This document shows, one piece after another, positions 8,676-19,009 of a stretch of DNA of 64,000 nucleotides. Source of the DNA: Bacteroidota bacterium. Lineage in GTDB: Bacteria; Bacteroidota; Bacteroidia; Chitinophagales; Chitinophagaceae. The notes beneath the pieces are model-generated. The model saw only the letters and a program-made list of their open reading frames with translations. It made no database searches and was not told where the DNA came from. The stretch is from positions 256,780 through 320,779 of the forward strand of contig JAFAGI010000001.1 of assembly GCA_023422835.1 (NCBI GenBank), written 5' to 3'. The position numbers were made by a program, and so were the translations under genes. Positions within the stretch are counted from its first letter, which is position 1, and every line of letters starts with the position of its first letter.

Positions 8676-9071
8676 TTAATACAGATCTTTTCTTCTTTGC
8701 TGTTTCTTTAAAGATTCAATCTTCTTGCTTTTCAGCCTTCTTTCAATGGAAGCCTTGCCTGGCTTGGTTTTCAGCCGTTTTTTCTTTTTGATCAAAGCAT
8801 TGTTTACCAACAGGTTTATTTTTCTTATAGCTGCTTCTTTATTTAACAGCTGTGATCTTTCTGACTGTGACTTTACCAGCAGTTCTCCGTTTGCATTGAC
8901 ATTGTTTTTTAATTTTTCAAACAGTATTGCCTTGTCGTCATCACCGAAAAACACCGAGCGCTGTACGTGCCACCTTGCGATGACCATAGTTTCTACCTTG
9001 TTTACGTTTTGTCCGCCTTTGCCGCCGCTCCTCGCTGTTTGAAATACTAATTCAGCGGAAATATCTGTCAT
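8676..9071 (-). CDS. arfB: Alternative ribosome-rescue factor / peptidyl-tRNA hydrolase ArfB
   Basis: A 131-residue protein of the ArfB (YaeJ) class, which enters the empty A site of stalled ribosomes and hydrolyses the peptidyl-tRNA. The catalytic GGQ motif is at residues 19-21 inside RSGGKGGQNVNKVET, and the C-terminus is the long basic tail of the family (Lys/Arg-rich from about residue 94 to the end) that lies in the mRNA channel. The size and tail separate it from release factors RF1 and RF2, which are much longer. The gene diverges from dtd by 30 bp; both act on tRNA quality control. Confidence 0.95.
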   Translation of the reverse strand: MTDISAELVFQTARSGGKGGQNVNKVETMVIARWHVQRSVFFGDDDKAILFEKLKNNVNANGELLVKSQSERSQLLNKEAAIRKINLLVNNALIKKKKRLKTKPGKASIERRLKSKKIESLKKQQRRKDLY

Positions 9072-9078
9072 AGTTCGT

Positions 9079-9086
9079 TATTTTTG
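9079..9086 (+). promoter_or_regulatory. Bacteroidota -7 promoter element of dtd
   Basis: TATTTTTG matches TAnnTTTG and lies 15 bp before the dtd start codon, in the 30-bp gap between divergent arfB and dtd. No clear -33 element. Confidence 0.45.
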
Positions 9087-9101
9087 TAAAAATAAGATTT
9101 T

Positions 9102-9554
9102 ATGCGCGTGCTGATACAAAGAGTGAGTGAAGCAAAAGTAGCAGTAAATAAAGACATTGCAGGAATAATTAATACCGGGCTGCTGGTTTTTATCGGTATT
9201 GAAGATGCAGACACCACTGATGACATACAATGGCTCAGCAATAAGATCTGCAACCTGAGGATTTTTGATGATGCGGAAGGCATAATGAATATGAGCGTTA
9301 AAGAAATGAACGGCGATATCTTACTTATCAGCCAGTTTACGCTGCATGCAAATACAAAGAAAGGCAACCGGCCATCCTATATCAGGGCGAGCAAGCCGGA
9401 AACGGCAATACAGCTCTATGAAAAAATGATCGGCCAGTTGCAAACCGATCTCGGCAAACCTATACAGACAGGCATTTTTGGGGCCGATATGAAAGTAACG
9501 CTCACCAACGACGGGCCTGTAACCATCTGGATAGATTCTAAAAACAAAGAATAA
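9102..9554 (+). CDS. dtd: D-aminoacyl-tRNA deacylase Dtd
   Basis: A 150-residue D-Tyr-tRNA(Tyr) deacylase type enzyme, which frees tRNAs mischarged with D-amino acids or glycine. The hallmarks are the N-terminal MRVLIQRVSEAKV, SQFTL at residues 77-81 and the Gly-cisPro motif inside NDGPVT at 136-141, which crosses into the partner active site of the homodimer. Length is normal. A short gene for a MazG-like hydrolase follows after 13 bp and then a BrkB gene, so the three form a plus-strand unit from the promoter at 9079. Confidence 0.97.
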   Translation: MRVLIQRVSEAKVAVNKDIAGIINTGLLVFIGIEDADTTDDIQWLSNKICNLRIFDDAEGIMNMSVKEMNGDILLISQFTLHANTKKGNRPSYIRASKPETAIQLYEKMIGQLQTDLGKPIQTGIFGADMKVTLTNDGPVTIWIDSKNKE

Positions 9555-9567
9555 AAAACGCTGACCT

Positions 9568-9894
9568 ATGACCATACAACAAGCCCAGGAGAAAGTAGAT
9601 GAATGGATCAGAACCCTTGGTGTGCGCTATTTCAATGAGATGACCAACCTGGGTATTTTAATGGAAGAGGTAGGCGAACTCTCAAGGATAATGGTGCGCA
9701 CGTATGGTGAACAATCTTTCAAGGAAAGCGATAAAAATAAAAACATCGCGGATGAAATGGCAGACGTATTGTGGGTGCTGCTCTGCCTCGCAAACCAGAC
9801 AGGCGTTGACCTCACCAAGGCATTGGAGGATAATTTTAAAAAGAAAACCAACAGGGATAGCAACAGACATGCGAATAATGAAAAACTTGTATAA
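9568..9894 (+). CDS. MazG-like nucleotide pyrophosphohydrolase
   Basis: A 108-residue all-alpha NTP pyrophosphohydrolase of the MazG-like superfamily. The metal-binding signature is there: the EExxE in MEEVGEL (Glu33, Glu34, Glu37) and, after a loop, DEMADVLW with Glu63 and Asp66. Such proteins hydrolyse non-canonical or damaged NTPs to NMP and pyrophosphate; the precise substrate cannot be read off. It is a single-domain form, about 100 residues, expected to work as a dimer or tetramer. It sits 13 bp after dtd, and the BrkB gene begins inside its last codons. Confidence 0.9.
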   Translation: MTIQQAQEKVDEWIRTLGVRYFNEMTNLGILMEEVGELSRIMVRTYGEQSFKESDKNKNIADEMADVLWVLLCLANQTGVDLTKALEDNFKKKTNRDSNRHANNEKLV

Positions 9895-10852
9895 AAAAAT
9901 AATTCCGCTGAAGATCAGGGAGAATATTTCCATGTTCGGAAGCGCATGGAAACAAACCTTTGCCGATTTCTTCGACTACAAGCTCCTGCGTATGAGCGCA
10001 GCACTGGCGTACTATGCCATTTTTGCGCTGGTGCCCATGCTGGTGATCATCATCTCCATTGCAACTATTATGACTGTTGATAAGCCTATCGGTACTATTT
10101 ATTTACACATGCGCTCCTTCGTGGGCGACGGCGCTGCCAAACAAATAGAAACCATGCTCACCAGCGCACTAAACTCTAAAAACTCAGGCCTGGCGCAGAT
10201 TGCCAGCATTATTGCGCTGATATTCTCTGCAACCGGCGTATTTACCGAGATACAGGATTCCATCAACGTGATCTGGCGCTTAAAAGCCAAACCCAAGAAA
10301 GGCTGGCTGAAACTGCTGATAAACAGGCTGCTGAGTTTTTCAATCGTCATAAGCCTGGGATTTATATTGTTGGTATCACTGATCTTAAACGCTGTGCTCG
10401 ACAGCATCTCAGAACAACTGTACCGGGTGCTGCCGCAGATTGAAGTCTATAATGCCTATATGCTAAACCTGCTGCTGACATTTGTAACCACCGGCTTACT
10501 TTTCGGCATCATCTTTAAAGTACTGCCCGATGCAAAGATCATGTGGCGCGACGTGTTTAACGGCGCCATCATTACCTCATTAATGTTCATGCTGGGTAAG
10601 TTCGGTATCAGCTATTACCTGCAGAAAAGCCCTGTGGCCTCTACTTACGGCGCTGCCGGATCCATTGTGGTGATCTTATTGTTTGTGTATTATTCAGCCA
10701 TCATCCTGTACCTGGGTGCGGCTTTTACACGGGCTTATGCAAAGATCAAAGGCAGGGAGATCTACCCCAATAAATACGCTGTATGGGTAGAGCGTGTAGA
10801 GAAAAACTATGCTGTACAGCCAGATGTGCCATTGACAGAAACCAACACCTGA
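9869..10852 (+). CDS. YihY/BrkB-family membrane protein
   Basis: A 327-residue inner membrane protein of the YihY/virulence factor BrkB family (once called ribonuclease BN). About six helices are visible, including residues near ALAYYAIFALVPMLVIIIS, the strand with RLLSFSIVISLGFILLVSL and the last pair VVILLFVYYSAIILYLG. The conserved signature GAAGSIVVILLFVYYS is near the end. Function is unknown; transport of hydrophobic or envelope molecules has been proposed for the family. The start is the ATG at 9869 or 9878, both inside the MazG-like gene, because the homologous region begins with the amphipathic segment KKIIPLKIREN; a more distant upstream start at 9704 would only add out-of-frame mazG sequence. 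The stop abuts the stop of the convergent ABC gene. Confidence 0.9.
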   Translation: MRIMKNLYKKIIPLKIRENISMFGSAWKQTFADFFDYKLLRMSAALAYYAIFALVPMLVIIISIATIMTVDKPIGTIYLHMRSFVGDGAAKQIETMLTSALNSKNSGLAQIASIIALIFSATGVFTEIQDSINVIWRLKAKPKKGWLKLLINRLLSFSIVISLGFILLVSLILNAVLDSISEQLYRVLPQIEVYNAYMLNLLLTFVTTGLLFGIIFKVLPDAKIMWRDVFNGAIITSLMFMLGKFGISYYLQKSPVASTYGAAGSIVVILLFVYYSAIILYLGAAFTRAYAKIKGREIYPNKYAVWVERVEKNYAVQPDVPLTETNT

Positions 10853-11614
10853 TCATTCTTCCCGGAGTTGTTTACCGGTAAGGTGTATAAATACATCTTC
10901 CAGGTTGGCGCGCTTGGTCTCTTTTGCTTTTTCAAAGCCGCTTAGCAACAGCTCATCTATCATCTGCTCCGGAGAAGCTATGGAAATTATTTTTCCTGAA
11001 TCAATAATGGCTACCCTGTCGCATAGCATCTCTGCCTCGTCCATGTAATGGGTGGTAATGATCACTGTTGTGCCATTATCACGGATACGTTTTATCAGTT
11101 GCCAGAGATTGCGCCTAGCCTGCGGGTCCAGACCGGTGGTAGGCTCATCCAAAAAAATAATTTTCGGATGGTTAATAAGTGTAATGGCCAGGGAGAACCG
11201 CTGCTGCTGGCCGCCGCTTAATTCTTTGTAAAGGCTGTTTGCCTTATCTTCAAGCTGCATACTCTTCAGTAATGCCAGGGCATCTGTTTTTTGATTGTAC
11301 AGTCCCGCAAACATTTCTACCAGTTCAATAAGTTTCAACTGTGGGTAATAGCCTGAGTTCTGCAGTTGCACACCAATGATCTGTTTAATTTCTGCAGGGT
11401 GCTTTTCCAGGTCGAAACCGTGAATGGTTACTTCCCCGGAAGTCTTGCTGCGCAAGGTCTCCAAGATTTCCAGCGTGGTGGATTTACCAGCTCCGTTGGG
11501 TCCGAGCAATCCGAATATCTCTCCCGCATACACATCAAAGCTGATGCCTTTTACAGCTTCAAAGTTTCCATACTTTTTCACCAGGTTTTTAACCGAAATA
11601 ATTATTTTCTGCAT
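10853..11614 (-). CDS. ABC-2-type export ATPase
   Basis: A 253-residue ABC ATPase of the drug/polysaccharide exporter (CcmA/ABC-2) group. It contains Walker A GPNGAGKST (38-46), a Q-loop region around QLQNSG (83-88), the signature LSGGQQQR at 132-139, Walker B IIFLDE at 152-157, and the H-loop TTHYMDEAE. The C-terminal end with ANLEDVFIHLTG is typical of such ATPases. The cognate membrane permease (ABC-2) is not next to it: on the minus strand the gene is preceded by the MG2/plug protein (35 bp gap) and followed by the BrkB stop. The permease may be elsewhere, so the substrate cannot be guessed. Confidence 0.93.
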   Translation of the reverse strand: MQKIIISVKNLVKKYGNFEAVKGISFDVYAGEIFGLLGPNGAGKSTTLEILETLRSKTSGEVTIHGFDLEKHPAEIKQIIGVQLQNSGYYPQLKLIELVEMFAGLYNQKTDALALLKSMQLEDKANSLYKELSGGQQQRFSLAITLINHPKIIFLDEPTTGLDPQARRNLWQLIKRIRDNGTTVIITTHYMDEAEMLCDRVAIIDSGKIISIASPEQMIDELLLSGFEKAKETKRANLEDVFIHLTGKQLREE

Positions 11615-11649
11615 AATACTATTAAATTCTTTCCCTGTGCTGCTGCAAA

Positions 11650-14076
11650 TTATTTGATTACTTTTTCTATGTGGATCAACTTACCATCTGCATTGATGCC
11701 TTCCATTACAATGCGGAATGCACCGGTCACATCGTTGTTATAGAATTTAAATTTATGCGTTGGGGTTTTCTCATCCAGCAATATCATGGGGTTCCAGTAA
11801 AGTGTGCTTCTCAGGTCCTGTTTTTCATGTTCAGGATTAAGAACTGCATAGTCAGGGTGGTAAAATTCTTTGATCACCGTATAAGCTTCTATTACTTTAG
11901 ATGGAATGGCAGGGCCGGAAGAACCACTTGTAACATCACCGCCTTTTTTGGTATAAACGGCTATGCCGCCGCCTGAACCGCCGCCCGGCGCACCAAAGAA
12001 CGGAGGGCGGAAAACTTTTACGTAAGCTATATCGTTCACATTGAGGTTGGCAACAAATTCCGGGTCTACCTGCATCTCATCCAGGAATAATGTGGGCGTT
12101 GCACCGCGCCATGAAAGGCTCGGAGAGCTTGCCTGCGCGTTATTTATCTGCAAACCGGGCACCCTGCTCTGGAGGTATTGAAAGATATTCTGCGCACTCA
12201 TAGCCGAAATATCATTGGTCAGGTCAAACTGGTAAGCGTCGCCTTTAAAAAATCCGGAGGCATACCTTTCATCCAGTTTTTCCAGTGCGGTTTTTGTCTT
12301 GGCTTCCACGACCACGTCTTTCAGATCGCCTTCTTCCCAGTTGGAAAAATTCATGGTGGCAAAATACCTGTCGCGCCAGAACCCTGATGAATCAATGCTT
12401 TTAGTCGCAAGCACATCGGCAGCATCCATAGGTATTTTCACCGGCGGCACCAGCTTGCCTTCCAGGAACCTTACTTCCGCATAGCGCAGTGGGCTGTTCT
12501 TGTTAGAGAACGTATAATAGACCGAAACAGAGTCCATGAAAGAGATGCTGCTATCGTTGAAAGTACCGTCTTTTCTTATGGGCACTACAATAAAATTCTG
12601 CCCGGTGGCGCTTACATCACCCTTCATTTTAAGTATGGCTACCAGATCTCCGCCGCTGGCAATCTGCTCCTGGGTAGCATATATTTTTCCTCCGAAAGAC
12701 ATGTATGCAGTATCAGGCCGGTATTTAATTTCGGGGCCCGCACCCTTGGAAATGTACTCCCAGTTGTATTTGCGCCAGCCATGTGTAAGCATTACCAGGT
12801 CAAGCTCACTATTCACTTTTTTACTATTTTCCGAAAAATAGTATGCGGGATTGTACACCCTGCCCTTTATTTGTGTGGTAAGCAACAGGCCTGAATAAAT
12901 GTTTTCCGAATTATCATAGTTAATGCCCGCGTCTGTTATAGAGAGCGATATATTGGTGAGTAATTTATCCGGTATGTGCACCGATACTTCATTTTCCTGC
13001 CGCTTTCCCGTGCCAAGTTTTGACAAGCCTACTTCTGCGTTAAACCTGTAATCTTCTGTTTTTACAAAAACTATCCTTTCTGCTAAAGGTTTCTTATTTT
13101 CATCCAGCACCGTCAATTGCAAAATACCGGCAGGCAATTGCAAAAACGGTATGGAGCCTTCCACCTGTGTTTTTTCTGCCAGGTTAATGTTTGCCATATA
13201 AACCAGCCTGTTGTACATCATCCCCACAATAATTACGCGCTTGATAGTTTCAGGCACGCCGGGGGTACGCTGTATTTTATAGGCAATGCTGCTGTCTTTG
13301 GGAATGGCAGACAGCGTTATACCGTTTGCCAGCGCTGTTGGCAGTGTTACCTGTCCTTCATTACCTTCATTTCCTGACCATTGTGCCTGGTAGCGCTCGC
13401 CGGCCGTGGGTTTCAGCGCAAAATAACCCATACCGTTGTGTTGTGTATTTATCTCTGCAACCTTACTGCCTTTACTGTCTTTTACCGTACCTGAAACCAC
13501 CGCAGGCTTGCCATACTGATCGGTAGCCAGAAATGCCACTTTACTTTCAATACCGCTAACCAGCTCCCCGCCTTCCGGGAACATCGTAAAGCTGATCTTA
13601 GTTTTCTGAGGCCTGATAAAAATATTCTGGTTTCCTTTGGGAATGATCCTGATGGTTTTTTTATAGAGAAATGCTGTATCAAAATTCAGCATCCATTTGG
13701 TATAGGCTTTTACCTGCAGTACTGTGCCGGAAAAATCTTTCGGTATCATAAACTGTCCGCGTGAGGAAGATTCCCCGATCGGGAACATGGAATGCGCCAG
13801 CACTTTACCGCTCTCATCAGAGAAATCTACGTAGAGGTTTTTACTTAAGGCAGCAGCTTCGTAACCATCACGCAGGTAGGCTTTGAACCAGATAGTTTCA
13901 CCGGCAGTATAGATGGTTTTATCATAGTGCAGGTATACGCGCTCCAACGGATATTTTTGGGTGTAGTTGTCAACAACCTCATTGAATTTCTGAGACAACG
14001 CAGCGTTTGAGAAAAGCAGCAGCCATGCAACAGCAATAGCCATAACACGTTGGATGCTTGCGGAAAAATATATCAT
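11650..14076 (-). CDS. Secreted MG2-domain protein with a TonB-receptor plug-like domain
   Basis: An 808-residue exported protein (signal peptide 1-28 ending in ALSQ). The first part, with YPLERVYLHYDKTIYTAGET, is the macroglobulin-type MG2 start seen in a large Bacteroidota family; beta-sandwich repeats follow to about 600. Residues near 620-720 form a TonB-dependent-receptor plug-like domain, with the segment ending GLQI and TLFLDEMQVD, then VAVYT-like IAVYTKKGG. There is no transmembrane barrel after the plug, so it cannot be a receptor on its own. A secreted or outer-membrane-associated role, possibly in export or envelope handling, is inference. It lies 35 bp upstream of the ABC ATPase on the same strand. 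Confidence 0.8.
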   Translation of the reverse strand: MIYFSASIQRVMAIAVAWLLLFSNAALSQKFNEVVDNYTQKYPLERVYLHYDKTIYTAGETIWFKAYLRDGYEAAALSKNLYVDFSDESGKVLAHSMFPIGESSSRGQFMIPKDFSGTVLQVKAYTKWMLNFDTAFLYKKTIRIIPKGNQNIFIRPQKTKISFTMFPEGGELVSGIESKVAFLATDQYGKPAVVSGTVKDSKGSKVAEINTQHNGMGYFALKPTAGERYQAQWSGNEGNEGQVTLPTALANGITLSAIPKDSSIAYKIQRTPGVPETIKRVIIVGMMYNRLVYMANINLAEKTQVEGSIPFLQLPAGILQLTVLDENKKPLAERIVFVKTEDYRFNAEVGLSKLGTGKRQENEVSVHIPDKLLTNISLSITDAGINYDNSENIYSGLLLTTQIKGRVYNPAYYFSENSKKVNSELDLVMLTHGWRKYNWEYISKGAGPEIKYRPDTAYMSFGGKIYATQEQIASGGDLVAILKMKGDVSATGQNFIVVPIRKDGTFNDSSISFMDSVSVYYTFSNKNSPLRYAEVRFLEGKLVPPVKIPMDAADVLATKSIDSSGFWRDRYFATMNFSNWEEGDLKDVVVEAKTKTALEKLDERYASGFFKGDAYQFDLTNDISAMSAQNIFQYLQSRVPGLQINNAQASSPSLSWRGATPTLFLDEMQVDPEFVANLNVNDIAYVKVFRPPFFGAPGGGSGGGIAVYTKKGGDVTSGSSGPAIPSKVIEAYTVIKEFYHPDYAVLNPEHEKQDLRSTLYWNPMILLDEKTPTHKFKFYNNDVTGAFRIVMEGINADGKLIHIEKVIK

Positions 14077-14146
14077 AAAGAAATACCGGTTTTAAGATTA
14101 ATATTTCCCTAAGATAATTAAGTTTTAAAAACTGTAATAAAAATTT

Positions 14147-15694
14147 TTAGAAAGGAGCATCGTCAAAGCCCGAATCATCGTAATTATCGTTCATCTTGCT
14201 GGGCAATTGCGTATACGTACTACCATCTCCGGTGTTGATATTGCGGAATTTCCTGAATGTGTTGTCTGTGGAGTATTCCTCAAATTTCTGTATCTCCAGG
14301 TGAGCGATCAGTTTTACATCGCCTAATGACCCGTTGCGGTGCTTGGCTATTTTGATCTCGGTAAGCCCCTTGGTACTTTCGCCGAATTCGTTGTTTTCAA
14401 TATCGTGGTATTCCGGACGGTAGATAAACATTACCATATCGGCATCCTGCTCAATGGCTCCGGACTCACGCAGGTCACTCAGTTGCGGCACCTTATTGCT
14501 CTCTCTCCTGGATTCTACGGCACGGCTCAACTGGCTCAGCGCAATGATGGGTATGTTCAGCTCTTTTGCCAATACTTTCAGGTTTCGGGAGATGCTGCTT
14601 ATTTCCTGTTCCCTGTTGCCGTTCCTTTCCTTGTTGCCCGTCATCAGTTGGAGGTAATCTATTACGATCAACCCTACACCCTCTTTGCTTACCAGCCTTC
14701 TTGCTTTGGCTCTCAGCTCAAAAATGTTCAGCGCTGCCGTATCGTCAATAAATATTTTAGAATTTTCGAGCCTCCTGATGCCTGCCCGCTGTAGCTGCTG
14801 GTATTCATATTCTTCCATACGGCCGCGGGAAATTTTCTCTAAGAGAATACCACTTTCTGCAGAAAGTATACGGTTTACCAACTGCGAAGAGCTCATCTCC
14901 AGTGAGAAGAACGCCACCGGTGTTGGTTTGGTCGGATGCAAAGCCGCATTGCGTATAAGGTTCAGCGCAAACGCCGTTTTACCCACAGCAGGACGCGCCG
15001 CCAGGATAATGAGATCGCTTGGCTGCCATCCGTACGTCAACTGGTCTAATGCTGTGAAGCCGCTGGGCACACCGGAGATTTCTTCCTTTTGCAACCTGAG
15101 CTTATCAATGCGCTCCATAGAGCTGGTCATAGCGCCTACGATATCGTCATAATCGCTGCGGAGGTAGTTGTTGGTGATGTTGAACAGTTTCTGCTCTGCA
15201 TCGTCCAGTAATTCAAATACATCGGTTGTATCCTCAAAGGCATCGGAAATCACATCGCCGCTCATCCTGATCAGTTCACGCTGCACATATTTCTGTAGAA
15301 CTATTTTGGCATGCGCCTCGGTATTAGCGGTAGAAGCTACAATGTTGGTGAGCTTAGATACGTAAAATGCGCCACCTACCAGATCGAGTTCACCGCGAAG
15401 CCTCAGCTCCTGCACAACCGTAAGTATGTCTAAAGGCGAGTTCTTATCGGCAAGCGCCATGCAAGCTGCAAATATTTTCTGGTGCGCCTCTATGTAAAAA
15501 CATTCCGGTTTTTTTATCACCTCCACTACCACATCGAAAGCGCCCTTTTCAAGCATAATGGCGCCCAGAATGGCCTCTTCCAGTTCTTTTGCCTGGGGAG
15601 GTACTTTGCCGTACATCATGGAGTTCAGGTCTACACTCTGCTTTCTTCTTGGTAATATTCCGTCTTTCTTTATATTTGGTAGGTTACTACTCAT
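14147..15694 (-). CDS. dnaB: Replicative DNA helicase DnaB
   Basis: A 515-residue hexameric helicase that unwinds the chromosome ahead of the polymerase. The N-terminal domain (about 30-135) includes VPPQAKELEEAILGAIML; the RecA-like domain carries Walker A ARPAVGKT at 233-240, Walker B in LIVIDYLQLM, and the SQLSRAVE and RESGAIEQDAD blocks. No intein is present. The C-terminus ends in DDAPF after an acidic, disordered tail. ATG start with the preceding gap of 574 bp, which contains a row of DnaA-box-like sequences, shared with the divergent gyrB. Confidence 0.98.
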   Translation of the reverse strand: MSSNLPNIKKDGILPRRKQSVDLNSMMYGKVPPQAKELEEAILGAIMLEKGAFDVVVEVIKKPECFYIEAHQKIFAACMALADKNSPLDILTVVQELRLRGELDLVGGAFYVSKLTNIVASTANTEAHAKIVLQKYVQRELIRMSGDVISDAFEDTTDVFELLDDAEQKLFNITNNYLRSDYDDIVGAMTSSMERIDKLRLQKEEISGVPSGFTALDQLTYGWQPSDLIILAARPAVGKTAFALNLIRNAALHPTKPTPVAFFSLEMSSSQLVNRILSAESGILLEKISRGRMEEYEYQQLQRAGIRRLENSKIFIDDTAALNIFELRAKARRLVSKEGVGLIVIDYLQLMTGNKERNGNREQEISSISRNLKVLAKELNIPIIALSQLSRAVESRRESNKVPQLSDLRESGAIEQDADMVMFIYRPEYHDIENNEFGESTKGLTEIKIAKHRNGSLGDVKLIAHLEIQKFEEYSTDNTFRKFRNINTGDGSTYTQLPSKMNDNYDDSGFDDAPF

Positions 15695-15838
15695 TTTAAC
15701 ATTTCAATTTTTTAAATCCCGCCATACACCTCTTACTCAACTGCCGTAAAAAAGTTTATCGGGAGGGCGAATATAAGTCTACTTTTCTCAAAAGAATGCA
15801 TAAAAATTTTATTATTTTATGCTTTTTTAAATCACATC

Positions 15839-15908
15839 TCATCCACAACAATACCCTGCTTATCCACAGAAAAATCGCGGTTATACACCAGATTTTTCGT
15901 TTTCCACA
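15839..15908 (+). promoter_or_regulatory. Cluster of four phased DnaA-box-like 9-mers, candidate origin
   Basis: The consensus TTATCCACA occurs exactly at 15860-15868. Close matches occur at 15839-15847 (TCATCCACA), 15881-15889 (TTATACACC) and 15900-15908 (TTTTCCACA). Start-to-start distances are 21, 21 and 19 bp, so all lie on one face of the helix and in one orientation. An AT-rich segment lies on the left side. This is the usual look of an origin or a DnaA-regulated promoter. Placement between dnaB and gyrB supports a replication role. Confidence 0.55.
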
Positions 15909-16219
15909 GTTTATTAAGATCTCTGCAGCAAAATTAAGTGAATAAATTTTCTTTATTAAAAAAGAAGTTCCTTCCGGTTTATTCGTATTTTTTATAGCAA
16001 TTTTCAGGATCATGTTGCAGCCTTTAAGAACCCCTTTATCACTGATGTTTATTAGCCTTTAGGGGCAAATGTTAAATTAATACACCATCCTTTTCGATCA
16101 TTTAAAAAAAAATAAAAGAAAATCCGCATGAATTTATCTGCCTGATTTTACCGGTAATTCCAATTGATTGCAGCGGCTGCAGAACCTTATTTTTAGCACT
16201 AAAGCTGATTTAATTTTTG

Positions 16220-16227
16220 TATATTTG
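16220..16227 (+). promoter_or_regulatory. Bacteroidota -7 promoter element of gyrB
   Basis: TATATTTG matches TAnnTTTG and lies 41 bp before the gyrB start codon. No clear -33 TTTG is seen at the right distance. Confidence 0.5.
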
Positions 16228-16262
16228 TAGCTTATAAAAACAAATAAAAAGTAGTTTTTTAA

Positions 16263-18251
<1,989 letters not shown>

Positions 18252-18274
18252 TAACATCCTCTATATTTTTTAAA

Positions 18275-18305
18275 GGCTGCCGTTTGCGCAGCCTTTTTAT
18301 TTTTA
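18275..18305 (+). terminator. Rho-independent terminator of gyrB
   Basis: A stem GGCTGC/GCAGCC (extended by AAA/TTT) with a 7-nt loop is followed by a T-rich run. It begins 23 bp after the gyrB stop. Confidence 0.85.
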
Positions 18306-18328
18306 AGTTCCGTCTTGGGTAAAATCAC

Positions 18329-18493
18329 TTAAATCTGAATTCCTGGATTCCCTGATCTTCGTGATTTGCAATCACGAAGCAGTATCCGGAGACTCAAATC
18401 CTCTTGCTCTTCGATATGTTCCACAGGGCACTCCTGCTCTTCACATTTGCCAATCATAAATAGCAGGGATAAGCCAATGGCCTGTACAATCAT
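18329..18493 (-). CDS. Possible small membrane protein overlapping the lipoprotein gene
   Basis: A 54-residue open frame whose ATG overlaps the TGA of the preceding minus-strand lipoprotein gene in an ATGA tetranucleotide, a classical coupling arrangement. Residues 1-15 are hydrophobic, then come KCEEQECPVEHIEEQE, two cysteines five residues apart with acidic residues. The C-terminal end (about LLRDCKSRR) is encoded by the 23-bp palindrome at 18357-18379, so the natural end may have been shorter before that repeat arrived. No family is recognised. The overlap and the hydrophobic start argue for a real gene; the small size argues for caution. Confidence 0.4.
   Translation of the reverse strand: MIVQAIGLSLLFMIGKCEEQECPVEHIEEQEDLSLRILLRDCKSRRSGNPGIQI
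18357..18379. repeat. 23-bp perfect inverted repeat, REP-like
   Basis: CTTCGTGATT and its exact reverse complement AATCACGAAG flank a 3-nt spacer (TGC), a perfect 10-bp stem. No T run follows. The shape is that of a REP-type element (mobilised by tyrosine transposases), but I cannot check for other copies. Confidence 0.5.
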
Positions 18494-18864
18494 TCCAGAT
18501 CTACCAACCATGTGCCCTGCGTATTCCGTACTTTGATGCTATCTGCCGTCCCATCGAAAGAATTTTTATAATAGATCACCGATTCATTTTCGGCAACAGG
18601 TCTCTCCTTCAGTATGATGAGGCTGGTAGCACGATAATCCTGGCGCTGTTGGTCGTTGTAACTGTAATATTTTTGTTTGATGCTTTCCAATGCGTCCTTA
18701 TGCTTATCATCCTGGGGCAGGTAAGCAGCCGACTTCCTGAAATTGCCTTTCAGCGTACCATCCAGGAATTCGCGCGCGGCATCCAAGGCATTCTCTGCTT
18801 TGGGAAATTCATTATCGCTACAAGAAAACAGCAATAAAAACAATAGCGGTATGAGATGCTTCAT
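18490..18864 (-). CDS. Small lipoprotein of the DUF4878-like class
   Basis: A 124-residue lipoprotein. The start at 18864 gives a signal sequence of hydrophobic residues ending in the lipobox LLFSC with Cys15 as the lipidation site; a longer upstream start would add a non-hydrophobic leader. The rest (about 25-124) fits the small NTF2-like/DUF4878 fold: a helix with AAREFLDGTLKGNF, then strands ending in GTWLVDLE. Such lipoproteins are common in Bacteroidota and have no known function. It ends in a TGA that overlaps the ATG of a possible small membrane gene. Confidence 0.7.
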   Translation of the reverse strand: MKHLIPLLFLLLFSCSDNEFPKAENALDAAREFLDGTLKGNFRKSAAYLPQDDKHKDALESIKQKYYSYNDQQRQDYRATSLIILKERPVAENESVIYYKNSFDGTADSIKVRNTQGTWLVDLE

Positions 18865-18988
18865 AAGCGTATTTTTTAGTCCAAGGCCATACGGCCAATA
18901 CATATCCGAGTATTTTAAAATCGCAGCACACAAATGATCTTTACTGCGCCGCCCTTAACAAAAGTAAGGAATAATAAAAGCTTATAGA

Positions 18989-18996
18989 TATTTTTG
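18989..18996 (+). promoter_or_regulatory. Bacteroidota -7 promoter element of queG
   Basis: TATTTTTG fits TAnnTTTG and lies 13 bp before the queG start, so the leader is short. Confidence 0.45.
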
Positions 18997-19009
18997 CAAA
19001 AACCAAGGC

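Noticed and set aside
9704..9868. Longer N-terminus for the BrkB-type protein
   Set aside because: These 55 residues are the out-of-frame reading of the MazG-like gene; the membrane protein family starts near 9869.
15756..16013. Minus-strand open frame in the dnaB-gyrB gap
   Set aside because: It has no family look, overlaps the DnaA-box cluster and is rich in codons expected from AT-rich noncoding DNA.
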